From NCBI GenBank assembly GCA_945860375.1, contig CAMAQR010000076.1:1-15455 (forward strand): 15,455 nucleotides of DNA, read 5' to 3'. Shown piece by piece: positions 1 through 6,967 of the stretch. Position 1 is the first letter of the stretch; the number at the start of each line of letters is the position of its first letter. Made by a program: the position numbers and the translations under genes. A model generated the notes under the pieces. That model saw only the letters and a list, made by a program, of their open reading frames with translations. It was not told the DNA's origin and made no database searches. Source of the stretch: Pseudorhodobacter antarcticus. Lineage in GTDB: Bacteria; Pseudomonadota; Alphaproteobacteria; Rhodobacterales; Rhodobacteraceae.

Positions 1-183
1 GGCATCGAGATCGGCTTGCCAATCACCCGGCAGAACATATCGGACATGACCGGCACCACCCTGCACACCGTCAGCCGCCTGCTGAGCGGGTGGGAGCGGG
101 ACGGCATCGTGATGTCGGAACGGCGCAAGATCACGGTCACAGCGCCGCATCAACTAGTGATCCTCAGCGGCGCGTCCGCCTGA
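1..183 (+). CDS. nnrR: Crp/Fnr-family transcriptional regulator, C-terminal part (probably NnrR); 5' end outside window
   Basis: The reading frame is open from base 1 and gives 60 residues before TGA at 181-183. It contains a winged-helix segment typical of Crp/Fnr regulators: LPITRQNISDMTGTTLHTVS, then a recognition helix ending RLLSGWERDG and a short wing. The MTGTTLHTVSR wording is characteristic of this family. The nucleotide-binding-like domain and any N-terminal cysteines lie outside the window, so a heme/NO sensor (NnrR, Dnr) and an Fe-S sensor (FnrL) cannot be separated from sequence. The neighbours (nnrS, norCBQD, and an operator of the TTGT-N6-ACAA class before norC) favour NnrR, the NO-responsive activator of nor and nir genes. 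It converges on nnrS with only 2 bp between the stop codons. The assignment to the Crp/Fnr family is firm; the name NnrR is inferred. Confidence 0.75.
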   Translation, partial: GIEIGLPITRQNISDMTGTTLHTVSRLLSGWERDGIVMSERRKITVTAPHQLVILSGASA

Positions 184-185
184 CC

Positions 186-1025
186 TCAGCCGCCATTCGG
201 CTGACGCCGCGCCGGGTTGGGCAGGGTCAGCACAGGGGCAAAGTGCCAGACAAAGACACCGAAACCCGCTGTCCAAAGCGACGCCGCGATCCACAGGCCC
301 AAGGGCAGCGGGACAGCCACCCGCGCAACCGCCGCCAAAGCCACGCAAGCAAAGGCCAGCGTCAAGGCAGGCCCCGCCTCTAAGGCGCCCCCTGTATGCC
401 CCAGCGAGGCGCGCATCATTACCGCAAGCGTCATGCCGCCAAAGCCGCCGATCCCCAGCAGATGATACCCGATGGCAGGCGGGGCATCCGCAAGGGCCGA
501 CAAACCCAAGGCCGCGAGCCCCGCCGGAATGAACCCAAAGGCCACATGCAGCATCAGGACCAGCGGTGACGACCAGACCCGCCACCCCCGCCAGCGCAGC
601 ATCCGCACGCCCTGCCCCGCACCGGCCAGCCCCAGCAAGATGCCCGTCGGCAGCGACGTCGGCCAGATCACCCAAACCAGCAGCGACAGCAGCACCCCGC
701 CCAGGCTGACCGAATCAAACCGCCCGAACGGAACTGGAAGCGCCCCCGGCTCGGGTGACTGCTTGACCAGCCAGTTGCGGGTAAAGCTGGGGATGATCCG
801 CCCGCCGATCAGCCCGATCAGCATCACCACCATCGCAAACCCAAGGCGGCGGCCATAATCGGCAGTCCCCCCCACCATCGCCTCAAGGTGAAAGGTGATG
901 TTGGCCGCCAGATACAGCAGCACAGGTACCACGACCTTCAGATTGCTCCAGTTGCGCCCCGCCACGATCTCGACCGTGACCATTGCCCCGATCACTGTCA
1001 TGAAGGCGCATTCGGCCACCATCAT
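186..1025 (-). CDS. nnrS: NnrS family protein, C-terminal part of a split gene
   Basis: This 279-residue frame carries the second two thirds of an NnrS-type polytopic heme-copper membrane protein. The family motifs are GGRIIPSFTRNWL at residues 74-86 and HLLGIGGFGGMTLAVMMRAS from residue 189, followed by a GHTGG segment. Numerous hydrophobic helices run throughout. NnrS proteins are usually near 400 residues and begin with an HEMLFG/FTAIPNWTG region; here that region is in the neighbouring frame ending at 1022. The ATG at 1025-1023 overlaps the TGA of the upstream part (ATGA), and I see no ribosome-binding site before it. Separate translation would therefore need coupling. The protein may instead be made by a -1 shift, or the gene may be broken. 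NnrS belongs to NO regulons and is linked to tolerance of NO stress rather than to NO reduction itself. Confidence 0.8.
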   Translation of the reverse strand: MMVAECAFMTVIGAMVTVEIVAGRNWSNLKVVVPVLLYLAANITFHLEAMVGGTADYGRRLGFAMVVMLIGLIGGRIIPSFTRNWLVKQSPEPGALPVPFGRFDSVSLGGVLLSLLVWVIWPTSLPTGILLGLAGAGQGVRMLRWRGWRVWSSPLVLMLHVAFGFIPAGLAALGLSALADAPPAIGYHLLGIGGFGGMTLAVMMRASLGHTGGALEAGPALTLAFACVALAAVARVAVPLPLGLWIAASLWTAGFGVFVWHFAPVLTLPNPARRQPNGG

Positions 1026-1372
1026 CGCGACCGGCCCAAGCCCAAACTACCCGCCACCGCCAGCCTCCCCGCCAGCCACAGCGCCGTCAGCGCCATCAGA
1101 GGCCAGCCGCGTGTGGGCATCCGACCTGTCCAATTCGGAATGGCCGTGAACAGAAATCCCGCGATCACCGCCGAGGTATAGCCAAACAGCATCTCGTGGA
1201 TGTGCCAGTCCAGCGGCGAAAACGAACCGCCCAGCGCGATCTTCCCCGACCAGATCGCCATCCACAACGGCACGATCAGCACCGCAAATGCGCCCGCCGC
1301 CAGAAACAGCGGGCGAAAGCCATAGCTGAACAGGGCGGGGCCACCATAGGGCGCTGGCGTGGGTTTGGTCAT
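1022..1372 (-). CDS. nnrS: NnrS family protein, N-terminal part of a split gene
   Basis: The 116-residue product is the N-terminal portion of NnrS: a first membrane helix (about 22-40), WHIHEMLFG at 56-64, whose His residues are candidate metal ligands, and GFLFTAIPNWTG at 72-83. It then runs into LAGRLAVAGSLGLGRSR and stops at TGA 1024-1022. The expected NnrS continuation is found in the -1 frame, starting within a few codons of this stop. Within the required shift interval (1046-1025) the zero-frame codons read T TTG GGC at 1046-1040, a textbook X XXY YYZ heptamer. The start ATG at 1372 has only a weak GAG before it, but no better start precedes the conserved YGFRPLFLAAGAF segment. It lies 60 bp downstream of the DUF1858 gene, probably in the same transcript. 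Confidence 0.8.
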   Translation of the reverse strand: MTKPTPAPYGGPALFSYGFRPLFLAAGAFAVLIVPLWMAIWSGKIALGGSFSPLDWHIHEMLFGYTSAVIAGFLFTAIPNWTGRMPTRGWPLMALTALWLAGRLAVAGSLGLGRSR

Positions 1373-1394
1373 TCTCAGGGCCTTTGTCGTTGCG

Positions 1395-1421
1395 TCACAC
1401 GCATGCCGGGCCTGCGTGTGA
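1395..1421. repeat. Perfect inverted repeat (hairpin) between the DUF1858 gene and nnrS
   Basis: TCACACGCA at 1395-1403 and TGCGTGTGA at 1413-1421 are exact reverse complements (9-bp stem) around a 9-base GC-rich loop. It sits in the 60-bp gap between the two minus-strand genes. No T-run follows on either strand, so it is not a classical intrinsic terminator. It could be an mRNA processing or stability hairpin, or a partial terminator lowering nnrS expression. Confidence 0.6.
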
Positions 1422-1432
1422 AAGGGTGCGCT

Positions 1433-1642
1433 TCACCCGGCAACCGCCGCGCGCAATTCGGCGCGGAACAGCGCCTCATCCAGCCCGTATTCGGCACAAG
1501 CGTCGATCACCGTGTGAAACGGGGCTATCGGACAGCCAAAGCAGACCATGCGATGCGACAGAAAAATGCTCGCCGCAGCGGGCCAGCGGCAAAACAGCAC
1601 TGCCAGCGGCAAATCCGGGTCATCCATCTTTGGGCCGAACAT
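1433..1642 (-). CDS. DUF1858 domain protein (small redox-disulfide protein)
   Basis: This 69-residue protein matches the DUF1858 ('hybrid cluster protein-associated redox disulfide') family. The body FLSHRMVCFGCPIAPFHTVI contains the C-x-x-C pair, followed by a DACAEYGLDEALFRAELRAA helix typical of the family. The start at ATG 1642 is preceded by a good GGAGG four bases upstream, which decides it over the internal ATG at 1627. The gene diverges from norC, and its start codon lies 69.5 bp from the centre of the shared operator at 1703-1720. It is probably co-transcribed with nnrS. The family often accompanies denitrification and NO-response genes; the biochemical function is not established. 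I infer a thiol-redox or metal-handling role under NO. Confidence 0.8.
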   Translation of the reverse strand: MFGPKMDDPDLPLAVLFCRWPAAASIFLSHRMVCFGCPIAPFHTVIDACAEYGLDEALFRAELRAAVAG

Positions 1643-1702
1643 GGTGCCTCCGCTGCGCTTTGCGTGCCGTTCGTAAACACTGCCCGCACCAACCGTCCTG
1701 GT

Positions 1703-1720
1703 CGTTGTGCTGGAACAACG
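1703..1720. promoter_or_regulatory. Crp/Fnr-type (NnrR/Dnr-like) operator shared by norC and the DUF1858-nnrS transcript
   Basis: CGTTGT at 1703-1708 and ACAACG at 1715-1720 form a perfect 6-bp dyad with a 6-bp spacer (core TTGT-N6-ACAA), the half-site geometry of Crp/Fnr-family sites. The centre is at 1711.5. It lies 69.5 bp from the norC ATG (1781) and 69.5 bp from the DUF1858 ATG (1642). The half-site lacks the FNR-specific TTGAT, which fits an NnrR/Dnr-type protein better than FNR. The regulator identity is inferred. Confidence 0.7.
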
Positions 1721-1740
1721 TCCGCGCGTTCTGCCGTGGC

Positions 1741-1753
1741 TAGAACCCAGTCA
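1741..1753 (+). promoter_or_regulatory. Predicted norC -10 region and transcription start
   Basis: If the operator centred at 1711.5 activates from -41.5, transcription starts near 1753. TAGAAC at 1741-1746 then falls exactly in the -12 to -7 window and resembles TATAAT. The leader would be about 28 bases, with AGGA (1769-1772) as the ribosome-binding site for norC. Confidence 0.45.
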
Positions 1754-1780
1754 TCCGAAACCATCGCCAGGACCGACCCA

Positions 1781-2233
1781 ATGTCAGATATCCTTACGAA
1801 ATCACGGGCCAGGAACATCTTTTACGGTGGATCACTGTTTTTCATCGTCGTGTTCGTGGCCATGACCATCCATTCCCACACCTATGTCGTGAAGGTTTCC
1901 ACCGCCGGAATGCCGCTGTCGCCCGAAGTGCGGTTGGGCAAGCATGTGTGGGAACGCCACAGCTGCATCAACTGCCACACGCTGCACGGCGAGGGCGCGT
2001 ATTTCGCCCCCGAACTGGGCAATGTGATGACCCGCTGGGGCGTGATGGACGACCCAGAAGCAGCTTTTGAAACGTTGGACGGCTGGATGGCAGCCCAGCC
2101 CAGCGGGATCGAGGGGCGTCGTCAGATGCCCCATTTCGCTATCACCCCCGAAGAGATGAAAGCCTTGGCCGAATTCCTGAGGTGGGCCGATCAGACAGAC
2201 ACCCAAGGCTGGCCGCCCACGGACGCGGGCTAG
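1781..2233 (+). CDS. norC: Nitric oxide reductase subunit C (cytochrome c)
   Basis: NorC is the membrane-anchored cytochrome c subunit that passes electrons from periplasmic donors to NorB during 2 NO + 2e- + 2H+ -> N2O + H2O. The 150-residue product matches the usual size. A single N-terminal membrane anchor spans about residues 13-30 (IFYGGSLFFIVVFVAM). The covalent heme site is C62-I-N-C65-H66, followed by the family signature TLHGEGAYFAPELGNV. M116 in RRQMPHF is the expected distal heme ligand. The start at ATG 1781 follows an AGGA and gives the expected cytosolic N-terminus; a longer upstream open frame is non-conserved read-through. It is the first gene of the nor operon, with norB 9 bp downstream. 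Confidence 0.97.
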   Translation: MSDILTKSRARNIFYGGSLFFIVVFVAMTIHSHTYVVKVSTAGMPLSPEVRLGKHVWERHSCINCHTLHGEGAYFAPELGNVMTRWGVMDDPEAAFETLDGWMAAQPSGIEGRRQMPHFAITPEEMKALAEFLRWADQTDTQGWPPTDAG

Positions 2234-2242
2234 GAGAAAGAC

Positions 2243-3595
2243 ATGAAATATCAAACGCAAAAAGTGGCTTATGCCTATTTCCTTGTCGCCATGGGCCTGT
2301 TCGGCATCCAGGTGCTGGGGGGGTTGCTGGCGGGCTGGATCTACGTCTCGCCCAACACGCTGTCCGAGGTGCTGCCCTTCAACATCATTCGCATGATCCA
2401 CACCAACGCCCTGATCGTCTGGTTGCTCCTGGGCTTTTTCGGTGCAGCCTATTTCCTTGTGCCCGAAGAGTCGGAGCGGGAAATCTGGTCGGTCAAACTG
2501 GCCTATCTTCAGCTGATCATCCTGGTTATCGGCACGCTGGGTGCTGTCGGCAGCTATCTTGTCGGCATCCACGGCGGGCGCGAGTTTCTGGAGCAGCCAC
2601 TCTGGGTCAAGTTCGGCATCCTCGTCGCGGCCGTGATCTTCCTTGTGAACATCTCGATGACCGTGTTGGCCGGGCGTAAGACCGCGATCACCGGCGTCTT
2701 GCTGACCGGCCTGTGGCTCTTGTCGCTCTTGTGGATCTTCGCCTTCATCAACCCCGACAACCTGAGCCTCGACAAGATGTACTGGTGGTTCGTTGTCCAC
2801 CTCTGGGTCGAAGGCACCTGGGAGCTGGTGATGGCTGCGATCCTTGCCTTCCTGATGCTGAAGCTGACGGGCGTCGACCGCGAGGTGGTGGAGAAATGGC
2901 TCTATGTCATTGTCGCCACCGCGCTTTTCTCGGGCATCCTTGGCACCGGCCACCACTTCTACTGGATCGGCCTGCCGGAGTACTGGCAGTGGACGGGTTC
3001 GATCTTCTCGGCCTTCGAGGTGGTGCCGTTCTTCGCGATGATGTCGTTCGCCTTCATCATGGTCTGGAAAGGGCGGCGCAACCACCCAAACAAGGCGGCC
3101 CTGCTCTGGGCGCTCGGTTCGGCCACGGTGGCGTTCTTCGGGGCGGGGGTCTGGGGGTTCCTGCACACCTTCCACGGCGTGAACTTCTACACCCACGGCA
3201 CGCAGATCACCGCCGCACACGGGCACCTTGCGTTCTACGGTGCCTATGTGGCCATGAACCTGGCCATCATCACCTATGCCATGCCACTGCTGCGGGGGCG
3301 GGCACCCTACAATCAGGTGCTGAACATGATCTCGTTCTGGCTGATGACCGGGGGCATGGCGTTCATGACCTTCGTGCTGACCTTCGCCGGTACGATCCAG
3401 ACCCACATGCAGCGGATCGTAGGTGACTACTACATGGACGTGCAGGACCAGCTTGGCCTGTTCTACATGATGCGCTTCGGGGCGGGCATCGCCGTGGTGC
3501 TCGGCGCGATCCTGTTCATCTACTCCCAGGTCGTCGTCCGGCGCGAAGTCATCACGCCCGGCCCGGTGGCCCTTCCCGAAGGAGAGGTCCTGTGA
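2243..3595 (+). CDS. norB: Nitric oxide reductase subunit B (cytochrome b)
   Basis: NorB is the catalytic heme-copper-superfamily subunit of cNOR, with heme b, heme b3 and a non-heme FeB. The 450-residue product is predicted to have about 12 membrane helices. All expected ligands can be placed: H53 (RMIHTNAL) and H328 for heme b, H326 (AAHGHLAF) for heme b3, and H186, H237 and H238 (HLWVEGTWE and GTGHHFYW) plus E190 for FeB. Their spacing equals that of the Pseudomonas aeruginosa enzyme apart from a constant offset of 21 residues, or 7 for the first His. The conserved E259 (FEVVPFF) is present. It lacks the N-terminal quinol-oxidase-type extension of qNOR, so it is the cytochrome c-dependent type. 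A strong AGGAGA precedes the ATG. It overlaps norQ by 4 bp (GTGA). Confidence 0.98.
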   Translation: MKYQTQKVAYAYFLVAMGLFGIQVLGGLLAGWIYVSPNTLSEVLPFNIIRMIHTNALIVWLLLGFFGAAYFLVPEESEREIWSVKLAYLQLIILVIGTLGAVGSYLVGIHGGREFLEQPLWVKFGILVAAVIFLVNISMTVLAGRKTAITGVLLTGLWLLSLLWIFAFINPDNLSLDKMYWWFVVHLWVEGTWELVMAAILAFLMLKLTGVDREVVEKWLYVIVATALFSGILGTGHHFYWIGLPEYWQWTGSIFSAFEVVPFFAMMSFAFIMVWKGRRNHPNKAALLWALGSATVAFFGAGVWGFLHTFHGVNFYTHGTQITAAHGHLAFYGAYVAMNLAIITYAMPLLRGRAPYNQVLNMISFWLMTGGMAFMTFVLTFAGTIQTHMQRIVGDYYMDVQDQLGLFYMMRFGAGIAVVLGAILFIYSQVVVRREVITPGPVALPEGEVL

Positions 3596-4389
3596 ACGCC
3601 CTGTCCCCCGAACGCACCGCGCCCTTCTACCGCCCCGTCGCACAGGAAGTTGTCCTGTTTGAAGCCGCCCATGCCAACGGCCTGCCCCTTCTTTTGAAGG
3701 GGCCGACCGGCTGCGGCAAGACGCGGTTCGTGGAACACATGGCGGCCCGGCTGGGCCGCCCACTCTACACCGTCGCCTGCCACGATGACCTGTCCGCCGC
3801 TGATCTGATCGGGCGCTATCTGCTGCGCGGCGGGGCGACGGAGTGGGTCGATGGCCCCCTGACCCGCGCCGTGCGGGAAGGGGCGATCTGCTATCTGGAT
3901 GAGGTGATCGAGGCGCGCAAGGACGTGACCGTGGTCCTCCACCCGCTGACCGACAACCGCCGCACCTTGATGATCGACCGCACCGGCGAGGAGTTGGTCG
4001 CCCCGCCCGGCTTCATGCTGGTGGCCAGCTACAACCCCGGCTACCAGAGCATCCTGAAACGGCTGAAGCCATCCACCCGCCAGCGGTTCCTGTCGATCAC
4101 CTTCGGCTTTCCCGACCCCGCCACCGAAACCGCCGTTGTGGCGCGCGAAAGTGGGCTGGATGCCGCCCGCGTTGCTCCCTTGGTGCGGCTGGCCGGGCAT
4201 ATCCGCGCCCTTTCGGGGATGGATCTGGAGGAAGGGGTTTCCACCCGCCTGCTGATCTACGCCGCCACCCTGATCGCCGGGGGGATGCCGATCGAACGCG
4301 CCATGCAGGCCGCCGTCATCGAACCCCTGACGGATGAGCCGGACGTGGCCCAAGCCCTGCGCGACGTCATCGCTTCGGTTTACGGTTAG
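3592..4389 (+). CDS. norQ: NorQ, MoxR/CbbQ-type AAA+ ATPase for NO reductase activation
   Basis: NorQ is a cytosolic AAA+ ATPase that works with NorD to insert or activate FeB in NorCB. The 265-residue product has Walker A GPTGCGKT at 37-44, Walker B AICYLDEV at about 98-105, and a sensor region (SYNPGYQS) after the second half of the AAA fold. The C-terminal part is typical of the CbbQ/NorQ family. The start is GTG at 3592, overlapping the norB TGA by 4 bp, which suggests translational coupling. A GGAGAGG lies just before it inside the norB end. The gene ends 3 bp before norD, so the pair is likely made in fixed proportion. Confidence 0.95.
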   Translation: MNALSPERTAPFYRPVAQEVVLFEAAHANGLPLLLKGPTGCGKTRFVEHMAARLGRPLYTVACHDDLSAADLIGRYLLRGGATEWVDGPLTRAVREGAICYLDEVIEARKDVTVVLHPLTDNRRTLMIDRTGEELVAPPGFMLVASYNPGYQSILKRLKPSTRQRFLSITFGFPDPATETAVVARESGLDAARVAPLVRLAGHIRALSGMDLEEGVSTRLLIYAATLIAGGMPIERAMQAAVIEPLTDEPDVAQALRDVIASVYG

Positions 4390-4392
4390 GCC

Positions 4393-6270
4393 ATGGCGCT
4401 GCACCCCAAAGACCTGATGGAGCCCGAGGAAACCGTGGGCAACCTGTGGCACGGGGTGGCCCAGCGTCTGGCCCCGGTGGCAGGCTTTGCCGCCCATGCC
4501 GTGGCGCTGGAATCCGTGCGCCCCGGTGTGACGCTTCTTTTCCGCGCGCTCGGCGGCAATTCGGGGGTCGAGGTGGCGGCCAGCCCTGCCACCGCATCGC
4601 GCCATCGCCGGGGGGTCGGCGCGCAGCTGGCCGAAGCGCGAGTGATGGAACACGTTGCGGCCTTTGACGGTGGTGCCCTTCGCCTGCCCCCGGTCATCGA
4701 TGCGTTCCCGACCACAGATTTGAATCGCACCGCCTATCTGTGGCTGGCCGCACTGGCCGCCACCGCCAAGCCCTATGCGCCCCCCAGCGATGCTTTCGCC
4801 GCCGATCTCTCCCACCTTTCCGCGATGGAGGCCGCCACCAACCGCGCCCTTGCGCTATGCCCCGGCCTGCGTGCGCCCCATGCCGCCCTATGTGCCCATC
4901 TCTCGGGTGCGCTGCGGCTGTATCCCGCCAGTGCCCCCGAACGGCTGGCCGCCGACGGTCTGCGCGCCCTTCTGAAGGGCAACCCACTTCCCCACTACGC
5001 AGCACCCGCCCCGCGCAGCTATGCGCCGCTCCCGGCCCTGCCGCTCCACTTGCGCCTTGACCGCCCGGCGCACAGCCAAGGCGCCGCCCCCGGTGACGAG
5101 ACCACCACCGCGCCCCCCGGCCTTGCCACCGCCACCCGCAAGCAAGCCAAGCGGGAGGATAACGACCAAGCCAACCGCACCGACAGCTTCATCATGCACC
5201 GGTTCGAATCCATCTTCTCATGGGTCGAAAGCATGGGCCTGAACCGCGCGACCGACGACGATGATCTGGAAAACGCCCAGAAGGCCGCCGAGGATCAGGA
5301 CCACATCGCCCTGACCAAACACCACAAGCGCGCCGCCACCCGCCTGCGCCTGCACCTCGACCTTGCCCCGCAGGACGCCGAACACGAGCGTCTTTCCGAT
5401 ACCTTCACCTATCCCGAATGGAACTACCGCGCCCGCGCCTACATGCCCGACCACACCCGCGTGCTGGTGGCCGAGGCCACCCCCGGCGAACGCTTTGCCC
5501 CCGATCCGCGCCTGATGGCCCGCGTCCGCCAGCAGTTTCAGGCGATGCACCCCCGTCGCATCCTGTTGCCCCGGCAAGTGGACGGGGCGGAGTTGGACCT
5601 TGACGCGCTGATCGCGGCGCAGGTCGCCATCCGCGCGACGGGGCAAGGCAGCGACCGCATCTTTCGCAACCTGCACAATGTGGAGCGCGACCTGTCGGTG
5701 GCGATCCTGATGGACTGCTCCCGCTCCACCGAATCCGTCGTCGGGACCCGCAGCATCATCGACACCATGCGCGAGGCGCTGGCGGCCTTTGCAGGTGGGA
5801 TCGAAGCGGCGGGCGACCGGCTGGCGATCTGGGGCTTTTCCTCACTCCGCCGCGACCGGGTGTTCCTGACCCTCTGCAAGGGCTTTGATGGCCGCGTCAC
5901 GCCCGATGTCACCGCCCGCATCGGCGGCCTGCGCCCCGGCCACTATACCCGCCTTGGAGCCGCGATCCGCCACGCCACGGCGCAACTGGCAACCGAGCCT
6001 TCGGCGCGCAAACTGCTGCTGGTGCTGACGGATGGCAAGCCGAATGACCTTGACCATTACGAGGGCACCCACGGCATCGAAGACAGCCACATGGCCGTGC
6101 GCGAGGCCCGCCGGATGGGCCATGCGGTGCATGGCGTGATCGTCGATGCCGACGGGCAGGACTGGTTCGCCCGCATCTTCGGCGGCGCCGGGTTCACCCT
6201 GCTGCCCGACCCCGCCCGGCTTGGCCGTGCCCTGCCCGACATCTACCGATCCCTGACCCTGGAGACCTGA
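4393..6270 (+). CDS. norD: NorD, von Willebrand factor A domain protein for NO reductase activation
   Basis: NorD is the vWA-domain partner of NorQ; the pair matures NorCB at the membrane. The 625-residue length is normal for the family. The N-terminal half is alanine-rich helical sequence. A charged linker at about 235-260 precedes a conserved segment (YPEWNYRARAYMPDHTRV). The vWA domain covers about residues 430-620. Its MIDAS motif D441-C-S-R-S (DxSxS) follows hydrophobic strand VAIL, and the second metal-site loop is LVLTDGKPND with D547. The ATG at 4393 is 3 bp after the norQ stop. The next small gene begins 1 bp after the TGA, so it sits mid-operon. Confidence 0.95.
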   Translation: MALHPKDLMEPEETVGNLWHGVAQRLAPVAGFAAHAVALESVRPGVTLLFRALGGNSGVEVAASPATASRHRRGVGAQLAEARVMEHVAAFDGGALRLPPVIDAFPTTDLNRTAYLWLAALAATAKPYAPPSDAFAADLSHLSAMEAATNRALALCPGLRAPHAALCAHLSGALRLYPASAPERLAADGLRALLKGNPLPHYAAPAPRSYAPLPALPLHLRLDRPAHSQGAAPGDETTTAPPGLATATRKQAKREDNDQANRTDSFIMHRFESIFSWVESMGLNRATDDDDLENAQKAAEDQDHIALTKHHKRAATRLRLHLDLAPQDAEHERLSDTFTYPEWNYRARAYMPDHTRVLVAEATPGERFAPDPRLMARVRQQFQAMHPRRILLPRQVDGAELDLDALIAAQVAIRATGQGSDRIFRNLHNVERDLSVAILMDCSRSTESVVGTRSIIDTMREALAAFAGGIEAAGDRLAIWGFSSLRRDRVFLTLCKGFDGRVTPDVTARIGGLRPGHYTRLGAAIRHATAQLATEPSARKLLLVLTDGKPNDLDHYEGTHGIEDSHMAVREARRMGHAVHGVIVDADGQDWFARIFGGAGFTLLPDPARLGRALPDIYRSLTLET

Positions 6271-6271
6271 C

Positions 6272-6448
6272 ATGCGCCTGCCCATGATCCTTTTCGCGAT
6301 CCTGACCCCCGCCCTTGCCGTCGCCGAAACCTTCCAACGTCCCATTCCACAACCACAAACTGCGCAAGCCGAAATCAGCTACCTTGCCGCCGCTATGCTG
6401 CTGCTGGCGGCGCTGATCGCGGTGCAACGGCTGGTCAATCGCAGATGA
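6272..6448 (+). CDS. Small membrane protein downstream of norD (nnrT position)
   Basis: This 58-residue frame starts with ATG 1 bp after the norD stop. It begins with a signal-peptide-like segment (MRLPMILFAILTPALAVA, likely cleavage after AVA at about 18). A short Pro/Gln-rich stretch follows (RPIPQPQTAQ). A single hydrophobic helix (about 36-52) and a basic tail (QRLVNRR) end it, suggesting a small inner-membrane protein with a short periplasmic N-terminus. It overlaps the next gene by ATGA. In Rhodobacter nor operons two small genes after norD have been called nnrT and nnrU; position and size agree, but I cannot confirm homology by alignment. The function is unknown, possibly an accessory to NorCB assembly. 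Confidence 0.7.
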   Translation: MRLPMILFAILTPALAVAETFQRPIPQPQTAQAEISYLAAAMLLLAALIAVQRLVNRR

Positions 6449-6669
6449 CCGCACAGTCCGGCCTTGGGCGTCTGTTCCTTTACCTATACCCGTTCGGAGC
6501 CGGAGCGATGGCGGTCAATGTGTTCTTCGCATCCCTGATCTGGTCGTGGATCGGTTGGCCAGTGCTGACGCCTGTACAGTCGGTCGTAGGAGGCGCGGTG
6601 CTGGGCATGCCTGCCACATGGGCCTTTGCCCGCCATATCAGACACCTGATGGAAAAGGCGGATGAATGA
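6445..6669 (+). CDS. Small two-helix membrane protein, last gene of the nor operon (nnrU position)
   Basis: The 74-residue product has two predicted membrane helices (about 9-32 and 43-62) separated by a short Trp/Pro turn (WIGWPVLTPVQ). A charged C-terminus (RHIRHLMEKADE) follows. It overlaps the preceding small gene by 4 bp (ATGA) and is clearly part of the nor transcript. Its place matches nnrU in Rhodobacter; a NorF-like small subunit is an alternative. No catalytic residues are evident. The 3' end is immediately followed by a truncated IS110 remnant, so genes that once followed (such as norEF) may have been lost. Confidence 0.7.
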   Translation: MTAQSGLGRLFLYLYPFGAGAMAVNVFFASLIWSWIGWPVLTPVQSVVGGAVLGMPATWAFARHIRHLMEKADE

Positions 6670-6967
6670 TGCTTTCGGGTTGGGCAGCATCCGCCGCATC
6701 ATTCTTCTGCCGCTTGACGAATGGCTTCACATAGACCGGCGGGATCAAGCGCACAGAGTGGCCAAGCTTCTCGAGTTCGCGTGCCCAACCATGTGCCGTA
6801 GCGCAAGCCTCCATGGCAACGACGCAGTTGGGTTGCTGGGCAAAGAACGCCAGCACCTGACCGCGGGAAAGCTTCTTGCGAAACACAACCGACCCGTCGT
6901 CGCGCGCGCCATGCAACTGGAAGATGCGCTTTGCAAGGTCAATGCCGATGATGGCAACTTCCGACAT
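6638..6967 (-). pseudogene. IS110-family transposase, N-terminal fragment
   Basis: The first 93 or so residues are an intact IS110-type DEDD RuvC-like domain start: GIDLAK with D10, VAMEACATAHGWAREL with E53, and KRQKNDAADA with D90 and D93, the four acidic positions of the family. After NDAADA the sequence leaves the family and reads antisense through the nnrU 3' end to a stop. The C-terminal Tnp20 domain with the catalytic serine is missing. Start ATG 6967 has a good AAGGAGA site upstream. With no C-terminal domain it cannot be an active transposase. Confidence 0.85.

Noticed and set aside
1390..1404. TTGCGTCACACGCAT as a second NnrR/FNR operator before nnrS
   Set aside because: The half-sites are separated by five bases instead of four and the right half ends in CGCAT, not CGCAA. 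The sequence is better explained as part of the 1395-1421 hairpin.
1196..1780. Long N-terminal extension of norC in the same frame
   Set aside because: It crosses the operator and runs antisense to DUF1858 and nnrS. NorC homologues begin at the short anchor, and ATG 1781 has a suitable ribosome-binding site.
1832..3763. A 643-codon open frame on the minus strand opposite norC and norB
   Set aside because: It is antisense to confidently identified norC/norB. Its product is His/Asp/Gln/Arg-rich without any recognisable fold, as expected for a shadow frame in high-GC coding DNA.
3520..4815. A 431-codon minus-strand open frame opposite norQ/norD
   Set aside because: It is a Gly/Gln/His-rich antisense shadow of norQ and norD with no plausible ribosome-binding site or family match.
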